The notes below the pieces were generated by a model, which saw only the letters and a list, made by a program, of their open reading frames with translations, was not told where the DNA came from and ran no database searches. Below are positions 14,823 through 22,522 of a stretch of DNA of 52,929 nucleotides, in pieces (the stretch's first letter is position 1; each line of letters starts with the position of its first letter). The translations under genes were made by a program, and so were the position numbers. Source of the stretch: Candidatus Altarchaeota archaeon (GTDB taxonomy: Archaea > Altiarchaeota > Altiarchaeia > IMC4 > QMZM01); the NCBI GenBank assembly GCA_030609775.1, contig JAUWTD010000003.1, positions 1 to 52,929 of the forward strand, in the 5' to 3' direction.

Positions 14823-16904
14823 ATGATGAAAAATAGGATAATATTTTTTTTTATTTTAGTCCTTGTCGGATGCTGTATTGTCGGATGCTGCATTGTCGGA
14901 TGCTGTAGTGCGCAGGTTTATTCTCCGTTATCTGAGAAATGGTCATATAACCTGAAATCAGATGAACTCTATACGATAGATGCTGATAAGGATGGGCTTC
15001 TTGAGCTTTATGCTGTGTCATACAGTAACCGTGCAGGCTGCATATCTTTTTTTGATTATGATGGAACCTATGTGAGGCGGAACTGCATCTCTGGATACGG
15101 TAAACTCAAGTATCCGCATGCAAGAGAAGAGATTAACTTTATGTATCTGGATGATATAAACCATGACGGTGTTTTGGATGTTTTAGCAGCGTCAAGCATC
15201 ATAGGAGGAAGTGTAAATGTAAAGAAGCTATACATAATCCACAGGGAGTATGTAGCCGGATTAAAACGTTATGAGTATGACTTTAAATGGGATTATACTC
15301 CGGGTAACATAATCACCGATATCAAGTTAGTGGACATTGATGGTGATGAGTGGACTGATATAATTGCTTCTTCTCTGGATTCTAATGTATATGTCCTTGG
15401 TCAGGACAGGAAATTAAAATATTCCTATGATCTTGGTGGGGGGGTCTGGAGCATATTCGCATCAGATATCGACGCCGACGGAAGAATTGAAATAATAGCT
15501 GGAGCATATTCTGGCATCTTTCTTCTGGAAGATGAGAAAATAACCTGGAATTATAGTGTAGGTGAAAGGATAATTGAGGTCTATGCCTCAGACTTAAATG
15601 AAGATAATTTATCTGAAATCTTGGCTCTCTCTGCGAATATGGTGTACTTATTAGATGTTAACGGATCACGCTTATGGATGAAACCTATAGATAATCTTGT
15701 TGATTCCTGGATAGCGGATGTAGACAATGATGGTAATATGGACATACTGTTGTTAACGAAGGATTCATTATGTTCTCTTGACGCTGAAGGAAACATGCGC
15801 TGGCAGTATGGTTTCGATGAGCAGCCTCTCACATTAACTATTGATTTATACAATAACATATTTGTTGGCTCAGCAGATAAGCTCTACAGGCTTGCAGTAG
15901 ATCAAGACTATTTCCTGAACAAGAGGGCGGAGGAATCCTATTTGTTGGCATATAATCTTTATCTGAACGGCGACTATGATGAGGCGCGCGTTTATGCAAC
16001 GAGAGCAAAGCAGATGTTTTTGATGGTAAATAATACCGATGGCACTTTCAAGTGTGATTTCATATTCCTCGTAACTAAGCTGAATTCAAGTACTGTAGAT
16101 AAAAGAGGGGAAGCAGACAAATACTATGCTGAGGCTGTCAGGCTTCTTGATTTGGGGTCATTTGATGAGGCGAGAGATTATGCTGAAATGTCTTTACATA
16201 TCTACTTGGAAATTAATGACCGCAACAGTGCAATAAAATGCGATCTTCTCCGGGCAAATATTGACAAGAAAAGCATAGATTCTAAGGTAAATAAGGCCTC
16301 GTGGCACTATACGAATGCATTAGATTCCTTATCCTCTCTTATGTTTGATGGTGCCTCTGCGCATGCGCAGGATGCATTGGTGATCTATACTGAGTTAAAT
16401 GACTCCTCAGGCATTATGAAATCTAAATCCTTACTTTCCACGATTGCGTTGACTAAGAAAAGACATGATGCCAATCTTTTTTGTAATATCTCCTTTCAGT
16501 TATTTGATTCAGAAGAGTATGATAATGCATCGATACATGCAGAGAAGGCAATAGACTTATATGTTGAATTAGCTGATGGGGAGAAGGCTATAGGGTGCGG
16601 GCGTTTATTTAATTTATCTGTTAAATATGTCGAAGCTGAATCCTATTATGATCTTGCAATGGATAATTATCGTTCTTCTAATCTAGATAATGCATCATTC
16701 TACGTATTAGAGGCAAAGGCCCTCTATGGGGAATTAAATAATTCTAAACGAGTTGATAGCTGTGATTTCTTACTCACTGAAATAGAGAAAGCAAAAATAG
16801 GTGTTTTTATAGATTATGCAATATATGCGACACCCATTGTATTTTTCCTGCTTTTGATACTTTTTTTGAATAGGCGTCGTAGACTCAGGAAACAAGGGCT
16901 TTAA
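14823..16904 (+). CDS. Secreted/lipid-anchored FG-GAP propeller plus TPR-like repeat protein with C-terminal TM
   Basis: I do not recognise a named homologue. The 693-aa protein starts with a hydrophobic signal segment carrying VGCC-I three times (possible lipobox). Residues about 40-350 contain at least six FG-GAP/VCBS-like Ca-binding units (DADKDGLLELY, DINHDGVLDVLA, DIDGDEWTDIIA, DIDADGRIEIIA, DLNEDNLSEILA, DVDNDGNMDILL), suggesting a beta-propeller. Residues about 360-660 contain five helical units of TPR size (for example YNLYLNGDYDEARVYATRAKQ). A C-terminal TM helix is followed by the basic tail RRRRLRK, a stop-transfer end, so the propeller and helices should be outside. It could be a surface adhesin or assembly scaffold. 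Confidence 0.65.
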   Translation: MMKNRIIFFFILVLVGCCIVGCCIVGCCSAQVYSPLSEKWSYNLKSDELYTIDADKDGLLELYAVSYSNRAGCISFFDYDGTYVRRNCISGYGKLKYPHAREEINFMYLDDINHDGVLDVLAASSIIGGSVNVKKLYIIHREYVAGLKRYEYDFKWDYTPGNIITDIKLVDIDGDEWTDIIASSLDSNVYVLGQDRKLKYSYDLGGGVWSIFASDIDADGRIEIIAGAYSGIFLLEDEKITWNYSVGERIIEVYASDLNEDNLSEILALSANMVYLLDVNGSRLWMKPIDNLVDSWIADVDNDGNMDILLLTKDSLCSLDAEGNMRWQYGFDEQPLTLTIDLYNNIFVGSADKLYRLAVDQDYFLNKRAEESYLLAYNLYLNGDYDEARVYATRAKQMFLMVNNTDGTFKCDFIFLVTKLNSSTVDKRGEADKYYAEAVRLLDLGSFDEARDYAEMSLHIYLEINDRNSAIKCDLLRANIDKKSIDSKVNKASWHYTNALDSLSSLMFDGASAHAQDALVIYTELNDSSGIMKSKSLLSTIALTKKRHDANLFCNISFQLFDSEEYDNASIHAEKAIDLYVELADGEKAIGCGRLFNLSVKYVEAESYYDLAMDNYRSSNLDNASFYVLEAKALYGELNNSKRVDSCDFLLTEIEKAKIGVFIDYAIYATPIVFFLLLILFLNRRRRLRKQGL
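14867..14911 (+). repeat. Three tandem 15-bp repeats inside the signal-peptide coding region
   Basis: The unit GTCGGATGCTGTATT occurs three times with one or two substitutions per copy, encoding VGCCI-VGCCI-VGCCS. The unit is a multiple of three, so copy-number change would alter the number of candidate lipobox cysteines without shifting frame. Confidence 0.85.
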
Positions 16905-16909
16905 ACGAT

Positions 16910-18130
16910 TTATTCACTGTAGATTGTGTTCCTTACAACCGAACCTGCTTCAACATATGCTCCTGGATAGATGGATCTTCCCGGCATTATGGATACGTTT
17001 ATCCCGGTTTTTACGTTGTCTCCCATAAGGCAGCCGAATTTTCTTCTACCTGATTTTGTTAATTTATCTTTTATCTCTATTCTTATTTCATCATTGTCGA
17101 CTCTGAGATTGGCGACGGTTGTTCCTGCACCGAAGTTGCATTTTTCCCCTATCATAGAGTCTCCTACATATGATAGGTGGCATATGTTAGTATCAGACAT
17201 GATAATCGAGTTTTTGATTTCTACGCCGTTACCTATTCTCGCCCTATCTTGTATGGTTGAGTATGGTCTAATATATGAGTTTGGTCCGATGACACAGTTT
17301 TTGCCGATATAGCATGGGCCTTCAATATATGTTCCTGATTTGATGATTGAACCTTTTCCTATATGTACTGGACCCTTTATCGTCACATATTTTTCTAATA
17401 TAACCTCTTTATCTTGTTTAAGTTTCATCTCCTTCATGACCATCTCATTTGCGTTCAGAAGATCCCATGGTCTGCCTACGTCAATCCATCTACCCTCCCC
17501 CTCGAAGCCGTAAACCTCTTTTTTATCTATCATGATTCTGATAGCGTCTGTTATCTCATATTCTAGTCTAGCTGATTTCTCTATTGATTTAATAGTATCA
17601 AACACCCCCTTATTGAAGATGTATATGCCTGCATTCGCTAGATCTCCTTCTGGATTCTCTGGTTTTTCCTCTATGTCTATAACCTTGTTTCCTGTTAGCT
17701 TGACTATGCCAAACTCTTTTGGATTATTGACCCTTACAAGGCAAAGGCTTGCATTAGCGTTACTTTTTTTGTGGTTTTCGGCGAGGTTTTTAATCAGTTC
17801 CTTTGATGTGATCAAATCGCCGTTCATGACAAGGAAATCCTCGGTTATCTTGTCTTTTACCATAGAGATCGCATGCGCTGTTCCAAGCTGTTCTTTTTGT
17901 ATAATATATTCCAGCCTAAGTCCGTTGAATTGTTCCCCGAAATAATTTTTTATCTCCTCGCTTCTGTAACCTACGATAATGTAGGCTTTCTTAAATCCGT
18001 TTTCTGATAGGGCTTCCAGATCCCATTCAATTATGGGTTTCCCTGCTACGGGCAGCATTGGTTTCGGTCTCGTGCATGTGAGCGGTCGAAGCCGTGTTCC
18101 CTCTCCTGCGGCAAGAATTACTGCATCCAT
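16910..18130 (-). CDS. Bifunctional sugar-1-phosphate nucleotidylyltransferase/acetyltransferase (archaeal GlmU-like)
   Basis: It is predicted to make UDP-GlcNAc from glucosamine-1-phosphate, acetyl-CoA and UTP. The N-terminal nucleotidyltransferase has VILAAGEGTRLRPLT, RPKPMLPVAGKP and the metal-binding VMNGDLI. The C-terminal half is a left-handed beta-helix (VTIKGPVHIGKGSIIKSG through VSIMPGRSIYPGAYV), with GEKCNFGAGTTVANL at the acetyltransferase site, as in the characterised Sulfolobus and Methanocaldococcus proteins. ATG at 18130 gives the canonical MDAVILAAG; a TTG at 18139 would add MNK and a 4-nt overlap with the upstream gene. The product would feed both the uronic-acid island and the AglH-like transferase. 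Confidence 0.88.
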   Translation of the reverse strand: MDAVILAAGEGTRLRPLTCTRPKPMLPVAGKPIIEWDLEALSENGFKKAYIIVGYRSEEIKNYFGEQFNGLRLEYIIQKEQLGTAHAISMVKDKITEDFLVMNGDLITSKELIKNLAENHKKSNANASLCLVRVNNPKEFGIVKLTGNKVIDIEEKPENPEGDLANAGIYIFNKGVFDTIKSIEKSARLEYEITDAIRIMIDKKEVYGFEGEGRWIDVGRPWDLLNANEMVMKEMKLKQDKEVILEKYVTIKGPVHIGKGSIIKSGTYIEGPCYIGKNCVIGPNSYIRPYSTIQDRARIGNGVEIKNSIIMSDTNICHLSYVGDSMIGEKCNFGAGTTVANLRVDNDEIRIEIKDKLTKSGRRKFGCLMGDNVKTGINVSIMPGRSIYPGAYVEAGSVVRNTIYSE

Positions 18131-18135
18131 CTTAT

Positions 18136-18363
18136 TCAAGGGGCCTTTTCGGCGACTACGTATCCTTCACTCCAGTTAGGGGCTAGTTTTTTCATCTTTT
18201 TATGGAAGTCTTTTTTCATCACCGCCTCCCCATCCTCTCTTTTAACATTCTTCAAGTCCACGACATAATGGGTTTCATCGCTCTGAGGTATATTCTCCAG
18301 TATCTCGGAGAAGCTCTCTATTAATTTAATACCTTCTTTCTCTATCTTTTTTTTATCAAGCAT
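18136..18363 (-). CDS. GatC-like small protein
   Basis: This is a 75-aa protein with an N-terminal helix (KKIEKEGIKLIESFSEILENIP), a short strand THYVVDLKNVKREDGE, and a C-terminal part ending GYVVAEKAP. The pattern with VVD.xNVxREDG resembles archaeal proteins annotated as subunit C of the tRNA amidotransferase, which stabilises GatA-GatB. No gatA or gatB is nearby, so the call is tentative. Its stop lies within a few bases of the GlmU-like start and the two probably share a transcript. Confidence 0.45.
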   Translation of the reverse strand: MLDKKKIEKEGIKLIESFSEILENIPQSDETHYVVDLKNVKREDGEAVMKKDFHKKMKKLAPNWSEGYVVAEKAP

Positions 18364-18424
18364 TTTAGTGGTGTAGTATTAATGTAGTATTAATAGAGAA
18401 TATTGGAATCATAGAATAAAAATT

Positions 18425-18901
18425 TTATTCAACTATTCCAGTTATCCTCCCTCGGTCTGTGTGATTGTAACTATGGCCTGAAATCATTTGGGTGTAGGTT
18501 ATGGTCAGATTAACCTTGAATGCGTCACCCACCATCTTTGAGGTGTCACATATACTGTTGGCATCTGAAACTTTTACGGCCGAACCTGAGTCCATTGTGG
18601 CGCTTTCCGGATCTAATCTACCTACGCAATCTCCTCCTGCCGTGATATTCAGATCGCTTATGAATGTGCCGGCTCCGTTACTAAGTATGAAACTTAACCC
18701 GTTAACGGTGTCGTATTTGATACCTGGTTCGAATGGCTTCATCTTAGCGAATCCGTTTGCCATGTTTATGCCCTCCGGGTTCCCTCCAAAAACACCCATC
18801 TTCCAAAGCATTACCCCCACAATCATAACAACGAGAATAGCCCAGCCATAAGTCATCAGATACTCCATGGCTCCCTGACCTTTTACGTCTGAGATCTGCA
18901 T
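18425..18901 (-). CDS. Type IV pilin-like protein with class III signal peptide (copy 1)
   Basis: This 158-aa secreted subunit has the archaeal class III signal peptide VKGQGAMEYLMTYGWAILVV: cleavage is expected before the Gln by an EppA-type peptidase, leaving Glu at +5 and a hydrophobic assembly helix. The globular part is variable and contains a Cys pair (GDCVG, SICDTS) and NIT/NLT sequons; the end HTDRGRITGIVE is shared with the neighbouring paralogue. It lies downstream of the other pilin on the minus strand and of the pilus machinery operon. The pair are probably the structural subunits of one pilus. Confidence 0.85.
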   Translation of the reverse strand: MQISDVKGQGAMEYLMTYGWAILVVMIVGVMLWKMGVFGGNPEGINMANGFAKMKPFEPGIKYDTVNGLSFILSNGAGTFISDLNITAGGDCVGRLDPESATMDSGSAVKVSDANSICDTSKMVGDAFKVNLTITYTQMISGHSYNHTDRGRITGIVE

Positions 18902-18957
18902 AAAAAAATTTAGGTAGCCGTTAGATAAAAACTTATCGATATTTTGTCAGAACAAGA

Positions 18958-18995
18958 GAATATAAAAAAAATATAAAAGAAAAAAAAGAAAAAGG
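18958..18995 (-). terminator. T-rich tract between the two pilin genes (minus strand)
   Basis: On the minus strand this is CTTTTTC, TTTTTTTC, TTTTATATTTTTTTTATA in close succession just after the stop of the upstream pilin. Such U-rich runs are the usual archaeal terminators; it may limit readthrough into the downstream pilin. Confidence 0.4.
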
Positions 18996-19012
18996 ATGAT
19001 GGGTAGTTTATT

Positions 19013-19483
19013 TTACTCTGCTACACCGTTTATCCTTCCTCGGTCTGTGTGGGTTATAACCTGACCTGCTACTGTCTGGCTATATGAGATGTTTATGTTC
19101 ACAGAAAACGAATCACCCACAGCTTTAGGACCGCAGGTAGTACCTGTAACTATTGTCGTAGCACCTGCTGTCAATGTAGTTGCTGCGGCACTTGCAACTG
19201 TGCAATCTCCGCTCGCAGTTACGTTCACACCACTGATAGATGTGCCTGCTCCGTTATTTATAACAAAACTAAGAGTTGATCCAGTATACTTGATACTCGG
19301 CTCAAACGGTTTTATCTTAGCGAATCCTACGGCGGTGTTCACTGCTCCTGGTCCTCCTCCGAAGACTCCGAGCTGCCATAGTACAACTCCAACAATCATC
19401 ACGACGAGTATGGCCCAACCATACGTCATCAAATACTCCATAGCACCTTGTCCTTTATTATTATCCAAACTCATTTTACTCAT
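19013..19483 (-). CDS. Type IV pilin-like protein with class III signal peptide (copy 2)
   Basis: This 156-aa paralogue of the adjacent pilin has the nearly identical N-terminus NKGQGAMEYLMTYGWAILV and C-terminus HTDRGRINGVAE, with a diverged Ala/Thr-rich middle. A Cys pair (SGDCTV, TTCGPK) occurs at positions comparable to copy 1, suggesting a disulfide in the globular head. Sequons NVT and NIS are present. The minus-strand poly-T region after its stop (18960-18990) may be a partial terminator, so copy 1 could be expressed at a lower level or from its own promoter. Confidence 0.87.
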   Translation of the reverse strand: MSKMSLDNNKGQGAMEYLMTYGWAILVVMIVGVVLWQLGVFGGGPGAVNTAVGFAKIKPFEPSIKYTGSTLSFVINNGAGTSISGVNVTASGDCTVASAAATTLTAGATTIVTGTTCGPKAVGDSFSVNINISYSQTVAGQVITHTDRGRINGVAE

Positions 19484-19701
19484 TTTATTTTTTTCACCTC
19501 AAAAATCTATTCCACACCAAAAAAGATATACTAGCCCATTAAACCACCTAATGTTAAGTATAATCTCATTATGTTAATTCACGTATAAATACCTTTCGGT
19601 TTACTTGTGGCTTTCCCTGCGCAATAGGTATGTATATTATGCATATGCGCCGGGTTATATATGTGTTTATATAATTTATCCGTTGGAATCATAAATTAAT
19701 T
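19484..19701. promoter_or_regulatory. Divergent promoter gap between pilin and NERD genes
   Basis: The 218-bp gap contains TTTATATAATTTAT about 25-35 nt before the NERD gene start, a good TATA match, and AT-rich sequence before the pilin start on the other strand. I see no RNA gene or repeat in it. Confidence 0.35.
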
Positions 19702-20433
19702 ATGCAAATACTAAAGAGGGGTGTTGACAAATATGTTCGCAGCAATATTGAGTTAACCTCAAGCCTCTTATTCCTTTCCCTGTTGATTTTTATCTTAGCT
19801 ATGTCTCTTTTTGTTTTAAATGAGTTTATGTATTCTATGCTGGGTCTCATAATGTTGCCTCTTGCATATGCTCTTGGATTATATGCTTATCAGCGGCATA
19901 TTTTATGGGGTAGTGGCGTAGCAGGAGAAGGTATTGTAACAAGGGAGTTGGAGAAACTCAATGACTCCTATTATCTGATTAATGGGGTGGTCATACCTCC
20001 CAATAGGGGTGATACGGACCATATTATCATTGGATCTAATGGAATATTCATTATAGAGTCAAAAAACTATGGCGGTGAAATAGACTGCGATGGTGATTCA
20101 TGGAGTAGATACAAGACAAGTAGGCGTGGGAAAAAATATGATCTCTCTATAGGCAGCCCCAGCAGACAGGTTAAGAGAAATGCAAAGGTTTTGAAGGATT
20201 TTATCCTAAAACATGAAAAAGAGATATTCAAAAGGAAAACGCCGCATATATGGATTCATAGCCTACTTGTTTTCACTAACAAGAACGTTAAAGTGCACAT
20301 AAAGAACCCTACAGTGGATGTCTTGAAGGTATCTGAAATCATTAACCATATACTGCGTAAGACCTCCAAATTCAGGTTAACTAAGGAAGAATCAAGCAGA
20401 ATGGGTGATGTGATACTGAAATATTCTAAATAA
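19702..20433 (+). CDS. Membrane-anchored NERD-domain protein
   Basis: This 243-aa protein has two N-terminal hydrophobic helices (LLFLSLLIFILAMSLFVL, LGLIMLPLAYALGLYAY) followed by a NERD (nuclease-related) domain: AGEGIVTRELEKL, PNRGDTDHIIIGSNGIFIIESKNY, and a basic region through FKRKTPHIWIHSLLVFTN. The ESK in a D-x(n)-ExK arrangement resembles the active site of restriction-endonuclease-like folds, so DNA cleavage or processing is suggested, but NERD activity is rarely shown. It sits between pilin and pilus-assembly genes but on the opposite strand, convergent with tadC, leaving 10 nt. Confidence 0.78.
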   Translation: MQILKRGVDKYVRSNIELTSSLLFLSLLIFILAMSLFVLNEFMYSMLGLIMLPLAYALGLYAYQRHILWGSGVAGEGIVTRELEKLNDSYYLINGVVIPPNRGDTDHIIIGSNGIFIIESKNYGGEIDCDGDSWSRYKTSRRGKKYDLSIGSPSRQVKRNAKVLKDFILKHEKEIFKRKTPHIWIHSLLVFTNKNVKVHIKNPTVDVLKVSEIINHILRKTSKFRLTKEESSRMGDVILKYSK

Positions 20434-20443
20434 AAAAAATAGT

Positions 20444-21613
20444 TTACATTGTTCCCATCATACCGGAGAATAATGATCCAAGTAAAAGTCTTAGTGCAAG
20501 GAAAATACCTACGGAAAGTATCATAGTTACTGGAATAAGGGGTAGTCCCCGGGTCATTTTACCTGAGCGCATAAGGCCCATTAAAAGAGAACCAAAAAAA
20601 GAGCAGACACATAAAACAATAATTGTATACATTACAAAACCCTCTTCTGTGATTGCAAGCGGTTGAAGGGAAACCATGCTGCCTTGATCTTTTATGCTAT
20701 CCAAATCTATCATAGATAATACTTGGGAGAATACGCTTACGAATTGGGATGATGCTGCGAATAATAGTGGTGCGCCAAATATAAGTGAAAACATGATGAA
20801 CATAACCTGTGACGTTGTTTCGCTCTCCATCCGCTTCACCAGATTCTGTTCTGTGCGAATATCTTTTGAAATTTCCTGCAGTACTGTGGGAAGTTCACCT
20901 CCTGATCTCATTCCCTGGACCATCAACTTGACTGTACGTGCCAATTTATCTGATTTAACCCTTTTACTCATGTTTATCAAAGCAGTCTCTAAAGGCACAC
21001 CTGTTAGTGTATCTCTTGCAACCTTTTGCATCTCGTCGGCAAGTGCTCCGAATTCAGGTCTTGCAGCAGACCATAATGCATTATATGGTGTCATACCTGC
21101 TCCCATATTCTGTGATATCATTGACAGAAGATCAGGCAGAACCTTTTCAATGCTTCCTGTACGTTTGTCTACGAGAAAGTTTAGCATCATGTAAAGCAGA
21201 ATCCATACCAATATAAATGATAGTAAGGCACACCCCAGTGCGATAGCATGATCTGTTGTGGCGACTAATGCAATAAGCCCGACTACAATGGGGAACAGTA
21301 TACTATACATCATTGTCATACCAAGCGTTTCCTCGGGGTTTCTCGTAAGCCCTGAATAGAGGAACATCCCCTCAAGCGTCTCTCTTATATGGAATGGAAA
21401 CAATGACCCTACTCTATGGTGCGTTGATTTGACAAATTTTATAAAGAATTCTTTAAGTGGTCTAAGAAAGCTGTTAACTGTTTCATATATTGACGATAAA
21501 ATAGACATAATGGTGTTAGCTGGTTTAGTAATGATGTAGACTATTAATTTTATCAATGATTCCATTATGTGATAGAAAACATTTGATGCCTTCTTTTGTT
21601 TATTTTTTTTCAT
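20444..21613 (-). CDS. Type II/IV secretion system F (TadC-like) membrane protein
   Basis: This inner-membrane pilus platform protein (389 aa) is the second of a two-protein set. It has the T2SF signature: LLSMISQNMGAGMTPYNALWSAAR, with SGGELPTVLQEIS following, between hydrophobic helices near residues 105-170 and 270-385. The long N-terminal amphipathic region (about 100 residues) probably lies in the cytoplasm. The gene follows the TadB-like gene by 2 nt and completes the ATPase-TadB-TadC order that, in euryarchaea, assembles type IV-like pili such as the Methanococcus Epd pili. Confidence 0.85.
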   Translation of the reverse strand: MKKNKQKKASNVFYHIMESLIKLIVYIITKPANTIMSILSSIYETVNSFLRPLKEFFIKFVKSTHHRVGSLFPFHIRETLEGMFLYSGLTRNPEETLGMTMMYSILFPIVVGLIALVATTDHAIALGCALLSFILVWILLYMMLNFLVDKRTGSIEKVLPDLLSMISQNMGAGMTPYNALWSAARPEFGALADEMQKVARDTLTGVPLETALINMSKRVKSDKLARTVKLMVQGMRSGGELPTVLQEISKDIRTEQNLVKRMESETTSQVMFIMFSLIFGAPLLFAASSQFVSVFSQVLSMIDLDSIKDQGSMVSLQPLAITEEGFVMYTIIVLCVCSFFGSLLMGLMRSGKMTRGLPLIPVTMILSVGIFLALRLLLGSLFSGMMGTM

Positions 21614-21615
21614 CG

Positions 21616-22485
21616 TTAGCCTATGTATGGGCGCTTACTCCTTACCATTGATATGAATATTATCTGGAATGCGATGAGGCCTACGAGTATGCCCCAGAAG
21701 ATGTCCATGCTTATTGTTTTCCCACCTATAAAACTTGAAAGCACTACAAGCAAGGTTACTCCCATTGAGGGTGCAACGATTACTGCCATCATGTATATTA
21801 AACCCCACAGACTCAGTTCTTGGCCATATATCTTTATCTTGTTTTCTTTTTCCTGTCTTATATCATTTGAAAGGGCTATGATTGCAAGTTTTATATCTGA
21901 GCCGGTTTGCATTGCGTTTGCGATCTGCCATAAAGCTCTTCTCATGTATTCTGATGGGGAGATGATGCCGTAGTTATTTAACACATCCCTCATGGAGCTT
22001 CCTGATTCAACCTCCTGCACTATTTCAGCTATAAGTGCCGAACATTCGCCGTAACCTCCTGCAGCTATGTTAGCAAGGGCGTTGAATAAAGGCACTCCTG
22101 CAGTCATCTGAATCTGCATATCTTTTAGCATATACTCCAGGTCCTGATCTATTAGTTTACCCTCCTTTAGCACAACCATCTTTGGCATGAAGAGCAGATA
22201 AAAAAATGAGATGATTGCTATAAACACCGGCAGACTTACTGCAATATATGGGTTGAATTCAGTGTTCGTTAAAAAGAAGGGTGTGGTTGTAAGGAGTAAT
22301 GTACCCACAAGCGCAGACATTGAAATGAAAAGCGTTATTGCAAGGTATTCAACAGCCCTCATCTTGTAGCCTGCCCTTTTCAGGTCCCATTCAAGCTCTG
22401 GGAAAACCAATAGAAGCCTTTTTGCCGGTAAGTTTAAAACCTTTGCAGATTCTTGTAATTTTTCTGAATTGAATGGAGATTCCAT
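21616..22485 (-). CDS. Type II/IV secretion system F (TadB-like) membrane protein
   Basis: The first membrane platform subunit (289 aa). After a short soluble N-terminus come TM helices (LAITLFISMSALVGTLLL, IAVSLPVFIAIISFFYLLF), then the T2SF helical domain LEYMLKDMQIQMTAGVPLFNAL with GGYGECSALIAEIVQEVESG, and two C-terminal TM helices. It lies 37 nt after the ATPase stop and 2 nt before tadC, so the three are one operon on the minus strand. It should interact with the ATPase to drive pilin polymerisation. Confidence 0.85.
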   Translation of the reverse strand: MESPFNSEKLQESAKVLNLPAKRLLLVFPELEWDLKRAGYKMRAVEYLAITLFISMSALVGTLLLTTTPFFLTNTEFNPYIAVSLPVFIAIISFFYLLFMPKMVVLKEGKLIDQDLEYMLKDMQIQMTAGVPLFNALANIAAGGYGECSALIAEIVQEVESGSSMRDVLNNYGIISPSEYMRRALWQIANAMQTGSDIKLAIIALSNDIRQEKENKIKIYGQELSLWGLIYMMAVIVAPSMGVTLLVVLSSFIGGKTISMDIFWGILVGLIAFQIIFISMVRSKRPYIG

Positions 22486-22522
22486 TTTATATAATAATAA
22501 TCTATTTAGCTTAACCTACCTA

